Shown piece by piece: positions 10,867 through 25,439 of a stretch of DNA of 44,500 nucleotides. The notes beneath the pieces are model-generated. The model was given only the letters and a program-made list of their open reading frames with translations, had not been told where the DNA came from and made no database searches. Each line of letters opens with the position of its first letter. The first letter of the stretch is position 1. The translations under genes were made by a program, and so were the position numbers. This stretch comes from Cristatella mucedo. Lineage: Eukaryota > Bryozoa > Phylactolaemata > Cristatellidae. The stretch is from NCBI GenBank assembly GCA_009760855.2, contig WPIO01000046.1:2940501-2985000 (forward strand), read 5' to 3'.

Positions 10867-13800
10867 GTAGGTCGATCTGCCGCAGCCAGAATCTGTCAAA
10901 CTCGCACCTTAAATTGTTTCTCCTAAATTTACAACAAGCGCATCAAGATAGTTTAATTCATTCTTCTCTTTGCGCTGAAGGCGTGATGGAACGTAGGAAG
11001 GGCTGTTGAATATCTACTCGTCGTCACTTATTCTTGACCCTTGCTGCATTACAGCTGCCGAAAGCCCCAGTTCAACGTCGACTTATCTGGCACGATACGT
11101 TCGCCTCATCTTAGCGTTGTACGCAGAGGCGGTCGGAAATTCACTCTGAGTGCCCATTTTGAGTGCCCATTATTCGCTGATACCCAATTGCCGTGTCTTG
11201 CTACGAGCAGCGCTGTGTGGGTGAAAGCTGGGTCTCCACATGTTGTTTGACACCAGTAATGTATTGGTCCTTAGTAAAAGGGATAGCAAAGATTTCTGAC
11301 CGCCGCATGTTGCCTATAGCGTAGCTGTGCTCGGTTTTTAGGATCTTCGATACATAGTCGCCGTGAACTGTTGCAGCCGAAATCAAACGTCGCTTCTAAA
11401 GTTGGCCATCTTTTCCTGTGCATGCTCCCTTAGTTACCCGTTGCTGCGGATTTAAACGTGGGCGATGTGACTTTTTGTCGCAGCTCTTGCTGCATTTTGA
11501 GAATGTGCTTGTCGTAGCTCAGGATGGGTTGTCAGCTGACTTTCTCTCACCAAGAGCAGACCCCCTTTCTGATCAGCTCAGAGATTTACGTGTGCTGCCG
11601 CGTTTCGGCAGCCAGTTTGCCCGCATGCGTGTAGCACGCCAAGCTCTGGCATTTAGGGCATGTGGGGAACGGAGATGGAGATTGCATTCGCTGTGTTCGC
11701 CCGACCCTCGGGTGTCGCAGGCATGGTGGAATCGGCGATGGGGATCAGCGGAGACATGCTTGCTAGCAGCTTGTCGTCATATAGTCGAACCGTCTGTGGC
11801 TGCCCGCCTATAGGCGGCGGGGTGGGTTGGGCCGAAGCAGGTGCGCAAACCTATGCTTCGACAGAGGCTCGCTTTTAGATTCGAAGTTTTTTAGATTCGA
11901 TTAGATTAGATTAGATTTTAGATTCGAAGATTCGAAGCGGGTTTGTGCAGGATCTTCCGGAGAGGCGTTCCTTAGCTGATAGGGAGATGGGCAGAGCAGC
12001 TGGACAGCTCAAAGTCTGGCAGCAGCAGTTTGCCTTACAAAGTTGGGAGCTGGTTCTACTTGATTTTCTTTCTCGAGTCTTACATATGCTGCCCGACCTG
12101 CTTCAGGCTGCTTTGATGCTCTCCCGGCATCTGGGCGACATTGCACTCCGCTCTGAGGACACTCTTTACTCGAGGTCTTAGTACCACAATTAATTAATAG
12201 CACTCGCTGGTGTAACAGCCTCTTTTGTATAGCGACATATGGGCATTTATGGCAATCACCACCGCTTGCAATGGCGATAAAGGATCGCCCACCGCAGGAT
12301 TCGAACCCACGACCTCGGGACCGAGGTCGTGAAAAGCAACCGCCTTTCTATATTCTGCCTGCGCAGCTGCAGGTATTTAAAGCAGCTTACTTGTGCATTA
12401 CGACTCGTTGCATTTAAGCCGCCATTACATTTTATTTTTGCACTCAGGTTCCAAGGCTGTGACGTATAAGTAACCACTAGCAGAGGCTGAAAAAGTCATC
12501 GCGAACTTTCATTTTATGGGGTTTAGATTCTGCACTAAGTGAGGGCATTTTGAGGTCATGGCTGTGCAGTCAGTTGATGCAACTGCGAACAGTCACCAGC
12601 AGTGTGGATATTGAATAGGGCTTGTGTAAATTGTCGGTGGAGGTTTTATTAGCTGCCGATCCATAGCTGACCTCGATGAAGTCATGCACCTCGACTTATA
12701 CACTTTGCTCTACTTTCTAGTTGCACGTGACTGATCATGATAGCCCGCCATGCTTTGCTGCAGATGTTTCGTGTTTGCGAAAAGCTGAGTGTTATTTGAA
12801 ATGCTATGCAATATTGGGCAAGCACATCTAAGATAGCAAACAACCTATTAATGTGTTGTCTACATTTTCAGTGGTCTCCAGAAACCATGAACTTTTGCCC
12901 TCTGTTTGTTTCCCAGCTATCGATGAAGTAACAACTTTTGACTTCGTTTGCTGTGCTATGACGGTGCGAAGACATTTGGGATAATTTGTAGCCTATCGCA
13001 TGGCCCTGTTGTTTTAATATTAATGCGGTGGAAGGGCTGCTGTTAATAATAATACTAGCAAGACCTTTGCATAGCATCCTCAGCGAACAAAATGTCTCTC
13101 TACGCACTATACATATGCTGTAAGGTAAGTATGTCAGTTTGATTAGTGATAACATGCGCAGCATCAATATGAATAAGTGTGTGAAGAACAATTCACGCGG
13201 ACCCAGCAAATGCTGCTGGACTAGTCAGCAAAGATCTGACAACCCTACCCGACTAGCTTGAATTGACCGAGCCGGCAGTAAGTTAAGGTACCATCTGCGT
13301 CGGTTGTGAGAATATTGGGATACCACATCACGTCGGTCCATGCATTTGTGACATCCTGTCTCAACTTGTGCATCACACTACTCATAAATTCCGGCCTGTG
13401 CAATAGGCATTTACAGTTATTGCAAAACTTTGCTGCTAGGCTTGCCTGTCGTAAACGTCACGATGTCCACATAACGCTGTTCATTTCTCAACAATGTGCA
13501 CTGGCTCCCCTTACTGTGGCCAAATGAGCTGTAGTTGTTGATTTTTCCCTGGATGGAGATAATTCGTAGTCTGACTACTTTCATTTTTATCTTAATTAAT
13601 TCATTTTGTTTGTTTTTCAAGCATGATTTTACTTACTATTCTATTGCGTATCACTTTGCAGCAAATGTAAAGCACCTAGAAAGAGATTAAGTTCTCTGAG
13701 GGCGCTTTATCAAGTGCAATATTATTATTATTATTATTATTATTATAACTTTATGTCCATTTGATGGGCATATTAACCTCCACAAAAATCCACATAAAAT

Positions 13801-16800
13801 AGCTGATTCTAGGGAGTGATGGCATAAAACATATATCCGCTAGAAAATCACATCGATTAGTGACTTACCCGTGACTGTCTTTTGTTGGCCTGCCCACACT
13901 CGGCAGCTACCATGCAGCACTGAGTTAGGCTCCCTCATGCTTAGGTAGGCCTGCGAAGTTGGGTCTTCAATTAGGTCCTGCACGGTCTGCAAGTCGCTTG
14001 CCTGGCACATGTGCCTTCGTGAAGAACTCCTGAGCACAGTGCTTCGGCGTAGGTGTTAGGTGTGCCACCTAACTGAGAAGGCTGCCTTACCGGGCAGACC
14101 AGTCTATTGAGTTCTTAGGATCTGACCAATCTGGCTGACTTGTCTTCAAGTGAGCAGGAAAGAACCGGAATCTTACCCACCCCCTATACTAAGCTAGGCT
14201 TGTTAGGTAGTTAGTCTTTAAGTCAGGCTCCTTCGTGATGCTTATGTATTCGTTTAAAAGCGCAATGGGTAGAGCATTGTCACTTACAGGCAAATGAGAT
14301 CACGTATCGAAGCAATGTTCATTGCATGTCTTTTGGCCTCATGTAATAAATTCATCCGACGGTTTGACCGAGTACTTGGCTGTTTTTTGTAATGCTCGGA
14401 GGATCTTTACGAGAGGTAATGCAAATCAAAAACAGATGTTGATCCATGAATGAAGCTTCATGTAGCTGCACAAGTCTATACCTCTCAAGATAACCCTTTC
14501 GAGCCTACCTATTTATAAAAGACCTAAATCAATTCAGAGCCAGGCTGCATAGTGCATCAGTGCTAGCCAGCAGCTGCCACAACAAGATCACACGGTCTAC
14601 AGTGTCAGCAGCAGTCAGGCAGCTGCATGCCATGCAGTCTCCCTCGTGCCGTCATGCTGGCATCTTGAATGATAGTGTGACTGATTGCTTAGAGGCTTTG
14701 TCGAGTATGGTCATTAGGACTTGTACGTTAATGGTGCAACCCGACCTTGCTACTGCTGCTGCTGATTGCTGGTTGCTGTTTGACCGTTATGGCTTCGCTT
14801 TAGGAAAGTGGATTGGGGTTGTTTTGGATGAACCCAAGGGTAAGAATAATGGTGAAGTCCAAGGGCACAAATATTTCACATGCCCTGATGGTTACGGCAT
14901 CTTTGTTCGTCCGACTCAGGTATCATTTTACCTTGGCCTCATTTGCTTTGTATCGCTTTATCTTGCTCCAGTGTGTTTTGTTGTCTGCCAAATCTTTGCA
15001 TTACAAAGCATCGCTTCGAGGGTGTCCATGTGCACTACCTGCAGCCGTATGTGTGACAGTCGCTGCAGGCTTGCTATTTCTGCACATGCATGTCTAGAAA
15101 TTGGCCGAGTTTCGGCTTTTTGTTTAGACAGCCGAGCTGTGGTAGGTGATGCAGTAGAGTCAGGCTCGCTCACTAGTGCAAGCAACTCTGGTGGTGATTT
15201 AGCAGGGTCGAGTAACCGAGCTCGGCCGGCTGCGCCTGGCACCGTGCGAGTTTTCTCGGCATTCATCCGAGGTGGCCCAACTTCTGCCTTAGCTGCTGCG
15301 CCTCTCATCCCAAATCCCCAAAGGACTGAAGCCATTGCTGCTGCTGGTGCTGCTGCTGCCACGTCCTCGTAGATGCTGCAGACCGTAGCCATCGTCAATA
15401 TTAGCTCGCAGGTTATAAATCTGCCGAGCCATTGCGTTTTTTGCTTCTGCAGATCCAGCTCGTGGACAGCGATTCGACGACACTGCCACTGCAGCACCCG
15501 TCCAGCCTCACCGACAGCGCCGGCAGGCCGAGCAGCCGGCCGCTCACGCCGACCAACGCGTCCACCGAGGAGGCCATGAGCAGCTCGCTGCAGTCGGACG
15601 ACGCTGCGCAGCCGCTGCCGCCCGACCAGGCCGCGGCAACCGCAGCACCGAATCAGCAGCAGCAGCAGACCCCGGCTGCTCGGAGGACGATGGGTCTGCG
15701 GCCGCCGTCGAGCGCGTCTCGCATGCCAGCTGCCGCTGCCGCTGCTGCTGGCGCCGCTGGCGGCGGCGCGACGACGACGACGCCTCGGGCGCCAGCATCG
15801 GGTCTGTCGAAGCTTCCCGCTGCTGCCGGAGGCAGCCGCGGCTCGCTGACCTCCATCGCCGGCAGCGCTCTCTCTGCGACCGGAAGAGCAGGCTCGGCGA
15901 GCTCGATCGCGTCGTCGGGCTCAGCGGGCGCAGGCCGCCCGGCCGGCAGCGGCCAGGGGTCGGTGGCCTCGTTGCCAGGTACTCTTCGCTTGTGCCGCAG
16001 CTGCTGACCTGCCTGCGGCCGGCGACTAGCTCGTTGGTAGCTCGGCTACATCTTGCCGCTAGCTGAGAATAGGCACGATCGGCCGGGACTGCCGATCGTG
16101 CTAGCCTCGATCCTGAGCGGCCAGCGCCGGCGCAGCTAGGGTCCCCTCCTGCTCAGCTCTGACGACTCGCCTTGCGCAGGTGGCCGAGCTGCCGAGAGCA
16201 TCAGGGAGGATCGTGGACCATCAGAGGCACCGGCAGTGCCGGCTCAGCCGAAGGCCGCGGCCGTGCCAGCTCCAGCCTTCTCGGTGCCTTCGTCAGCCAC
16301 CACGCCCACAACGCTTTCGGCGCCCATGACGGCTTTGCTGGTGCGTGAGGGTGGCGCGCACACAGCCAAGTGCAGCCCTTCGTATCGCCGCCGCCTGCGC
16401 TAAGTTTGCACTGTGTGTGCTGAGCTTCGTATTTCTGGTCTCAGCAATATCAGCACCGGGTCATTGTGCTGGAGGAGGACAGACAATGGCCCGACCCAGC
16501 AGCTCGAGCATGCTGGGAGCATGCTGGGTGCATGCTGGGATTCTTGCCTGTTGTACTCACTTGGGTGGCTCATTGCTCTGACTGGAATGTTGTACGCAAT
16601 CGGTATTGATCATCTGCTGGGGGTGTGTGTATGTTTCCTGTACTTTACTTGAAATGGCTCCCGAACCGACTTTTGGCACTGCTAAGCTCTGTAGGAGTGC
16701 CTCGTTTCCACTTTTTCACTAGGTGCTAAGTTTGCGCCAGCACTTTTGGGCTTTGGAAGTTGGTATGTGCACATTTCTGTGAACGTCATCCATTTTTAGT

Positions 16801-19540
16801 AGCGCAGATTTTACTATTTTTGACGGATTTCAGCTGTGTACAGTAGGTCCTAGTGTACTGACAGCAGCTGATTGAGCTGCCGCATTTCCGTGGAGCCGAG
16901 AAGATTGCGAGCGATTGCTGCTGACTGCTGCTGCCGTGCAATAGTCTGGCTGCCTATGGCTTGGGTGGTATGCTTCCAACCAGACAAACTGCAACTCCAA
17001 CACTGCTGTGACCTGTGTGGGAACGATCGTGCATTGTGTGCATGCCTGCTTGCAGGGGTCCCCTATCTAGTCCTGTTGCCCTGCACAATACTCGCCCCTG
17101 CAGCATTTCTTCGTGCTTACTTTGCAGCACACGTCAAGTGCCCATCAAAGAGAATCAGTTCTCTAAGGGTGCAGTGCATTTGTACTACTGTTATTATTAA
17201 CATCATCATCTTGGCCTTTTGCCGATCGTTGTGTGCCGCTGTGCCAGTGGCGCAGGCTTCACATCGGCCGGCAGCAGCCCACCAGATGGCAGCACTCCCT
17301 GCTGTTTTTGGCGACTCCGTAGACCAATTGGAAGGAGCTTTGACTGCTTTGCTAAAGCCTTTCGCCGTGCATTGCCAGTTTTGGCCCTTGTGCTTGCAGT
17401 CACCGCGTTGGACGCAGCCGGCTGCACTCTCTTTTATTGCAATGACTCGTTTGTGTTGCTGCGCACTTCAGGCTGATCACCTGGCCTCGGAAGAGAAGCT
17501 TCGAGGTGAGATAAAGGACCTGCAGGAGAAATTGGAGACCCTGAAAATTAAGAGGCTCGAGGATAAGAATAAGCTGAAGGAGATTGAGAAGATGCGAATT
17601 CAAGTGGAACACGTCAGTGCCAGCTGCAGCCTGCGTGCGTGTGTGGGGGGGGGGGGGGGGGGGGTGGGGCGGGCAGCTTCGGCTGCTTCGTGCGACCTGC
17701 TTGTCAGCTGTCAATGCCCAGCTCTGCCCGGCCGCAGTGTATTTGCTGGCTAGCCGCCTTTTTGCTTGTTGTCCAACTGGCTGTCGAGTCCGCCGATGCC
17801 AGCAGCGAGTCACGTGCTTCTGTCACGTGTGGCTTGCAGCTGCAAGAGTACAAGCTGAAGACGCAGGAGACGCACCGAGAGCTGCAGCAGCAGCTGATGC
17901 AGGCGCGCAAGGAGGCCAAAGAGCACCAGGAGGCCCTGGAGAGCTACAAGGACGACATGGCCGAGATATCAGAAACCGTCGAGCTAGCGACTCTCGACAA
18001 GGAGATGGCCGAAGAGAAGGTGCAGTGGCAGTGGCGCTCCTTCGCCGCAGCACTTCGGTGAAGGAAGGCCGTTTGGGCGTCTGCCAACTCGTGACGTGCG
18101 CTGCAGTGCTGCTGCTGCGTTTCAGGCGGAGACCTTGCAGCAAGAGTGCGAAAGTCTTCGTCAGACGGTCGACGAGCTTAAGGGCAAGATTGAGCAGATC
18201 GAAAGCTCTGCAGCTGCTGGTAAGCACGCCGCCGCTGCTTCTGAAGCACGGCTCGCTCGCTCGCATCCGTCAGAGGCGTCGCAGTGCATCGCTTCGTGGC
18301 TGTTGCCGTTTGAGTGCTTTCTAGCCGCAGAGCTTCGTGTCTTGCATGAGCAGCAGCAGTCGGTTCTGCAGGGCCGGCGGCTGCCAGTGCTCAAGGCTCG
18401 TCGGTGATGTCCGCTCCGGAAATGAAGCAGTTGCTCGACAGCAACGAGAAGCTCAAGGAAGCGTTGGTCAAGTGAGTGGCTACTGCCTCCTTCCATCCCC
18501 CTCCTGTGACCTCCTCCAGAGTCCGCCACTACTGGTGTTTGATGCTGGGCTAGCTAGACGTCCGGTCTGCGCTCTCTTGCTGTGCCTCGTCAGTACGGCG
18601 GCGATGCATCGATGGCGTTTGACTCGGACAAGCATGCGTTCTGATTACAGCTTGTTAGTAAGGATTGTGGTTAGTAAGGAGGCTGTAAGTATTGTCAAGT
18701 TGGAGTGTGCGCTCCCCTCACCCCTCTCTCTCTCTCCCCCCCCCCCGACTGTGCTCGTGGCGTGAGGCTGATACTGACCGATTGTTACCTGCCATGACCA
18801 CTCCAAACTTTGCCAATGGATGATTTACCTTTGAAACCACAAACTTGGAGGCAGTTAAATAGGTACATGGTGTTGTAAAACAAAATGGCAAGAATAATAA
18901 TAATAATAATAAATCGTTTGCATGGCACCCTAAGATAGCCGAGTCTCTATCCATCGGTTTTACAGCTTGGTGCAAAAGAAACAATAACAGTCATGCAAAA
19001 GCACTCAATTATCTTGCTTTGACCACATGCAAAAGCACAATCGGAGACGCTCAGGGCACCTTGGTAGTAGGACCTCTAGTTAGTAGCATGCTCTTAATCA
19101 GGCACGAGTAAGCATTCAAAAGTGCACAGGAAAAAAGATAAGTTCATTGGGACGACAGGAAAGCAGCCTAGAAAAACAGATGCCTTTAAAGCTGATATTT
19201 AAATTATGCAAATTCATCACAGTCGGTGACAGAAGCCAGAAGCGAGTATTTTAGACTTTAGGACCATACGTACTGAAAGCCTAATCATCTGAAGAATTTA
19301 ATGTCGCATGACAAACGCACAGCCATCTGGAAGAAGGGGGCTTGGGTTTTGCAAGAGCACACAGCAGGAGCAAGATCAAAAAGTAAAAGTGAAGGCTAAT
19401 TAAACAGCTTCTAAATAGAATACCTGTGCCTTAGCTGCTTTCACCCCCTCCTTGCAGAGAGCAGTATAAGATATAGCAGTATAAGCTGGATATATATATA
19501 TATATGTGTGTTTGTGTGTGTGTATATATATACGTGTATG

Positions 19541-19594
<54 letters not shown>

Positions 19595-22140
19595 TATATA
19601 CATATACATATATAAACTGCCATACTCGATCCCACGATGTGGATCATGAAATGCAAATAAACATAGTCAAGTCAGCCTACGTTTGGCTATGTAAGATTGC
19701 TAAAATTGAGGCCTGCTTAGACAGTGATACTCTTGACATGCCATCTGGACATTTGTAAACTCATTGTGTGCTGGTCTACTGGCTTCTACATATCTTACAA
19801 TTGGTGCAAAACTACGCAGCTAGGCTTGCCTGTCGTGAGTGGTGCTGTTGCCACACACACTTCTCGCCGACCTGCACTGGCTTCCAATCAAGCTGGATAT
19901 CTACATCATACGCTCTGTCACTCACTTTTATGTCCCTTCATTCTCTTTCTCCGGCCTACCTATCAGAGCTAGTCCTCCACCAGGTCAGGATCGTGCCACC
20001 TGCTTTTCTTATTCGAATCATTTAGATATGCCGAGAGCCAACCTCAAATGCTTTGGAGATGCTACCTCATTATCATGCTTCCAAAGCCTAGAACTCACTC
20101 CCGACTGCCCAACATTACGACATCATCTGCACTTGACGACATTAAAAAAGAAACAAAACAGGCACATGTTTGTCAAAGCATTTGCTGGGTTCTTGTGATT
20201 TGTCCACAATGTGCTCATGGGTGCTGACACTGTGCATGTTTTACCACTAATCATATTTACTTGTTGACAGTGAAAGTTACCTCTAACCATGTTATGCTTG
20301 TTGACACTGTGCATGTTACCACTAATTATTTGATCGTACTATCTCTACAGCATATGCAAAGTGCCAAGAAAGGGAACAAGTTTTCGGAAGGCACCATACA
20401 AGTATATTATTAATAATATGATTATCACCTAAATTCAGGGCTAAGACACAGTTCCAGGAGACCAGATAGGTAGACTGATGCAGGTGATAAGAGCAAGCTG
20501 TAGGCAAGCGAGAGGATCTTAAAGTTGATTCGGTGAATGATAAGTGAATGATAAGCCGTGAAGCTGAAACAGAAGTATAGAGATGTGGGAGTTAAGGCCA
20601 TTGACGATAGACCGGCCGAGCTGCTGAGTTGTGCACCTATTTCTATCGATTAAAGGGCACAGGCTAGGATACTGTATAAAAGAAATCCCTATGATGTAAA
20701 CGCAATGTCAAACTTGTGGACTAGTTTGGCTGTCCGGATCTTGTCTAATGAGGCCCATATTTTGGTATTGTTCGTCAGCTGGAAGTTGGCCGTCAAGATT
20801 GTTTCATCTAGCATAGCATTAGTGCCGTCGGTCTGAAATCTGGGCGTTCCGTTCTGAAAAGACTTGTCATTGGATGAGCACATTACCTCCGCTGCCATAT
20901 TGGTGATGTCTTCCAACCTGAGAGTGGCACTAGGTTTGCCTATAACTCTTAAATTGGTCCTATCGTCTTTTAAGTTTCAGGAATTCAGTCGCCATCAAAG
21001 TGATACTGTCATTGATGAAGGCTGAAAGGATGTGAGTCGCATGTGCTGTAAGGATGAAACGATAAGGTTGGCCGTATCCAGCAGAACTGGCCATATCCAG
21101 CAGAACTACTGCATCAGTTTCAGTCCCCTTCTGCCCCCAGCTTGCCGTAAAACAAATTAGCTGCACGGCTCTTTCTCTAGGAGACTGTAGGTGACAGAAG
21201 CTGTTCCTCTGCATGTCTTACACTGTGGTGCTCACTTCTGCTATTCCCACGCAACAACATTTCTCTTCTGTACTGCACACTGTCACATATTTTCCACTGC
21301 TACGTCCATGCCACTTACTTCGAGGACTGTCCTTGCTCAGCTATACTTCTTACTTTGTCTTGATTGCCCGAGGTAAAGTCATTAGCACTGTCGAAGAGAG
21401 CCGCTTGGGCTTTGAGTGCGCTGTAGAAAACACTCGAGCATAAATTCTCATCTGCGTCTTTTTGGAGTTTGAAATAGAGATGAATGCTGAGATCAATGAC
21501 CGACCGATGCATGTAATCACGCCTAATGAGTAACATGCGTCAGATGGACACTCGTGGTAATTCGTGAGTAATTTATGCGATCGCGTAGAACGAAGAAAAC
21601 AACCCGTGTTTTATGCTTGGTATTTATTATGTGATACGGCACTAACGAGAAGTAATTCAGCCGATCCGAATGCCCAGCAAGTGCCAATGCATGTCTGTAA
21701 GGGTGGAGTTAGTATATACTGTTTGCCGCTCTCTGTTAACATGCCGATTATCGTTATTTCTCAGTGTTGAGCTAATGATCATTTTGCCACAGTCAAGCTA
21801 ATACTGCGGAATCCATGTTAATCTACGAGCTTGTCACACAGCCATACTTGTACTTGTGTTAGACTAAAACAATTTCTCATAATTTAAGTTTCTCATAATA
21901 TGCGTTTATTTGCAGTGGCTTTAAAAAGGAGAACGCTCTCTCCTCGCACTTTGAATTTACTTAACTTTGCATGCACGTTAATGGAGTACTGCTGAATCTA
22001 AGGAATAGTTTGTAGGAGTGCATCTTCTTGAACATTTTGGCTCTGCTAATATCGCATATTTCTTTTTTCTCTACATGCTTGGGTCTGTATGACACTTGTG
22101 GGCTGCTGCCCGATTCCTCCGGAAATCCTCTCTGTGTGTG

Positions 22141-22205
<65 letters not shown>

Positions 22206-25200
22206 TCCGTGCGTGTCGCCACAGTGTCCGGTTACATCTTTACTGTTGGTCTGCTGCCTTGTCCTTGTAGGATTCGTGATGTCGCAAATGCAAAGACTCA
22301 CGAGGTGCAGAACCTTAAGAAGCAGCTGGACAAAGCCAGCAATGAACTGTCGTCAGCGACTCGGGATAAGGACAGAATGACGCAGGAGGTCGCCACTCTC
22401 AATTCGGAGATGATAGAGCTAAAAGACCAGGTACGCTCGTGTCTTCCTTCCCCTTGATGCTCATTGCTAGCATGGCCGTCGGAAGTGGCCAGTGCCTCTC
22501 ACGTTCAGCGATCCGAATTAGTTTCTGATGTGGGTGAGAAGTGCATCTGTCAGATCTTCTTTCTTGACTTTTGCTGATGGTAGTTGTGATTTTCTTGCTG
22601 CAGTTTTCACGCGGTTTGCTGGCGACCGTGTGCCGGGCTTGCTGTCAGCTGCCGTGATGGTTAGCCAAGAGGTGACAAGCAAATGCGGTGTAGGATGTAA
22701 GAAAATTATCCATTTGGTTAAATAAGTTGTATTCCCAGCTAGCTTTGCCGCTAAATAACGAGCACAATTAAAGGGAGCTCGAAAGACTCTTTTAAGTCGC
22801 CAAAAATGCCCCCGGCCCCTCCCCCTCCCCCCCCCTAGCGTGCCAGGCACTTTTTATACTATGCAAACATCTGTTTGCTAAGATTTGATTTTGTATGCGT
22901 ATGTACTGAGTTTCGGTACAGTTGTGCACGTGCATAGATGCACGTTCGTATAACTAACTTGGGCACATAACTTACAGATGTCAAATCATAACTTATTTTG
23001 AAACTATGTGAAATGTGACATCAATACCTTTTATGGAATCTGTTTTGCAACAAAAAAAACTAGTCATTGGCAGGATGAAGGGAGTACGAGACCGAATCTC
23101 GAGGGCATGTGCTGGCATCTCACTGACTAGAAGAGGGATCTTCAGTTTAGGCATTTTCTCCCTGGCACTTCGACCCGGTGAGACAGGACCAGTGCCACTG
23201 CCTCTGGCAGCTTCGAGTCTGATTGTGCCACAGCTGTAGCCTAGCATCGTAGAGGCATCGCGAGGGAAGCTATGGTGACTCGGCTATATCTTTGCACTGC
23301 AGTAAAAGTAAACGTTAAAAGAAAAGGAAGCACGCTCGTCGTTGCACCACCTGTTGCCTGTTGGCCCATCAGGCAACAGTGAAGCGTGCAAAAGCAAGTC
23401 TGCAGCCTCGAGCCTAGGCTTGTACACTAGCCAGAACTAGCTAAGTGAAATGCACAGGTATGCCAAGGATAATGTAATTTTGCCACAATTGTTGCCAAAA
23501 CTTGTCTCTGCCTCAGCTGGTCAGTCCTGGTGGACAAAGTGCGCTCACCTGCCTCTTTCGGGTTGGTGCAAAGAGCATGAGCATTGGTGGAAAGAGTAGC
23601 TGGTGAAACAGCATGAGCTTGAATGTACCTGAGATTGCATGTCTCAGCCATTTTAGGAAGTTTACGTTTAAGTAGACTAAGAATAGCTAGTCAATGTAGC
23701 AGTGTGCAATAAGGTGCCGTGCAGCTGCCGGGCTGCTGGTTTGACCCAGTTGTTAAGGTGCTCGCTCTGACCAAGTCGTGGCAGAGGTCGTGGGTTCAAG
23801 CCCTGTGGCATATGTGAAGTGCCTGAATAAAGACCAGGTTCTCTTAGGGCACTATACAAACGAATTATCATTATTACTGTTATACATTGAATTTTTCCAT
23901 GCCAAAGATTGGGCTCGAAGGCAGGTTCAAGAAATCGTAACCTGGTTTCTGGTGTTCATTTTGAGCTTGACATATAGCCGAATTTGTGATCCTTAATCAC
24001 GTGGCGAGCCGAATTTGTGGTCCGTAGTCGCGTGACGACCTTTCTGCGTGCTGCCATTAGCTCTCTGTCAACTCTCGGCAATGCTAATCTGGTTTCCACT
24101 GGCGAACGATGCCAACAAAACAGAGACTCTGGTTATCGGAAATAAGCTGTCAGAGGAAAATGTTGAGCAGCCCGATTGGGGCCGGCTACTGGCAAGTAAA
24201 TAGCTGTTGCAACGAAGCGCCATTGCGTGTCACGTCTCTCTCTCTCTCTCTCTCTCTCTCCCCGTTTAGGTGGACGCTGCTTCCGGTACCGCTGAAATGG
24301 TGGAAAAGCTCACCGATCGCAACCTCGAGCTGGAAGAGCGTGTGCAGGCACTGGAGAACGAGAAAGCCGACCTCGAGGCCATTAACGAAATGAACGAAGA
24401 GCTTCAGGAGAGCGCTCGGGAGACCGAGTTCGAGCTGCGAGAGCAGCTTGACATGGCACGCTCGCAGGCTGCTCAGGTAGGCGCTGGTGCTGGTGGCGGA
24501 GGTAGGCAGCAGCAGCAGCAGCAGCCTACGAGCAGTCAGTCACCTGCTTACTGCATGCGCTTCCCACATCCGCCAAGAAGTGCTGTAGCCGCGAATGTTT
24601 CCGTGAGACGGTGCTCAGTGGCGATAGCGCAGCATCGACGAGCACCGGCCTTTCCATAATGCACCTTACGCAGGTAGAGCTGCCCACTGTGCACGCAATG
24701 AGAGCGGGGACACAGCTGTTAGCTGCTTGGTCTGCCTCTGCCTTTCAGCCACCTACTCCAGGATTGCTGCACTGTGGAGTATTGCAGCTTGCGTTAGAGC
24801 TCTCTTGTTTGTCTCCTGTTGTGCTCAACATTGTCGTGGAGCCGCGAACGCAGTTCATCTCGATTGCTGGTTGCTTACGTCACGGCCATATTGCTGCTTT
24901 CAGTCCGAGAAGAGAGTGGAGGCATTGCAGCTGCAGGCCAGCGATTACCAAGTGACCGTTCTCAAATTCAGAGAGCTCGTTCAGCAGTTACACGTAAGTG
25001 CCGACAGTGCACTCAATGAGAGTGGCCAGCACCGCTTCTGGGAACGGGCGTCGACTTTCTCGGTCGCCGGTGCTCCACTCGTCTGCAGCTGCATTCGTGT
25101 CTGCTGCTCCCGTGGCCATCACTGCATTCTTCAGTGCTTCGGGTTTGTCGTCATCTTTTTTAAACGGTTTGTTTCTCCTGTTTGCATTTTTTCCAGCCTG

Positions 25201-25408
25201 CCTCAGAAGTAGTCTTCGAACTCTTGCCATTACGGAAATGCACTCGAAATCATAGGCGATCTTTATTAAGGCTACCACTTTGCTGCATCCTGTCTGAACC
25301 TAAAGGGGGCTGGGGTCATATCAATTAGGCAGGAATAATACTAATATATATAGTAGTACTCCTTATTCATTATATATATATGTATGTGTGTGTGTGCGTG
25401 TATATATT

Positions 25409-25439
<31 letters not shown>

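Larger units (their letters stand above)
10867..14803 (+). other. DCTN1 intron 1
   Basis: This 3.9-kb intron splits the CAP-Gly domain. Recognisable content: a GATTA-type short tandem repeat (11890-11930), a partial SINE (12285-12345), and a LINE 3' fragment (13268-13746). The remaining sequence (10870-11885, 12350-13260, 13750-14800) shows nothing I can assign. Confidence 0.85.

Noticed and set aside
14262-14330. tRNA-like stretch (gcgcaatgggtagagcattg, then cgtatcgaagc)
   Set aside because: It resembles box A and box B loosely, but no cloverleaf with paired acceptor stem can be drawn.
14560-15372. 270-codon plus-strand frame containing exon 2
   Set aside because: Only 14804-14919 matches DCTN1; the rest is intron with clear splice sites at both exon borders.
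15544-15856. Antisense frames over DCTN1 exon 3
   Set aside because: Open only because of high GC and repeats in the sense codons; the sense frame is linked by splice phase to conserved exons.
19400-19656. Frames with Tyr-Ile and Ser-Leu runs
   Set aside because: Translation of TA and GA repeats.
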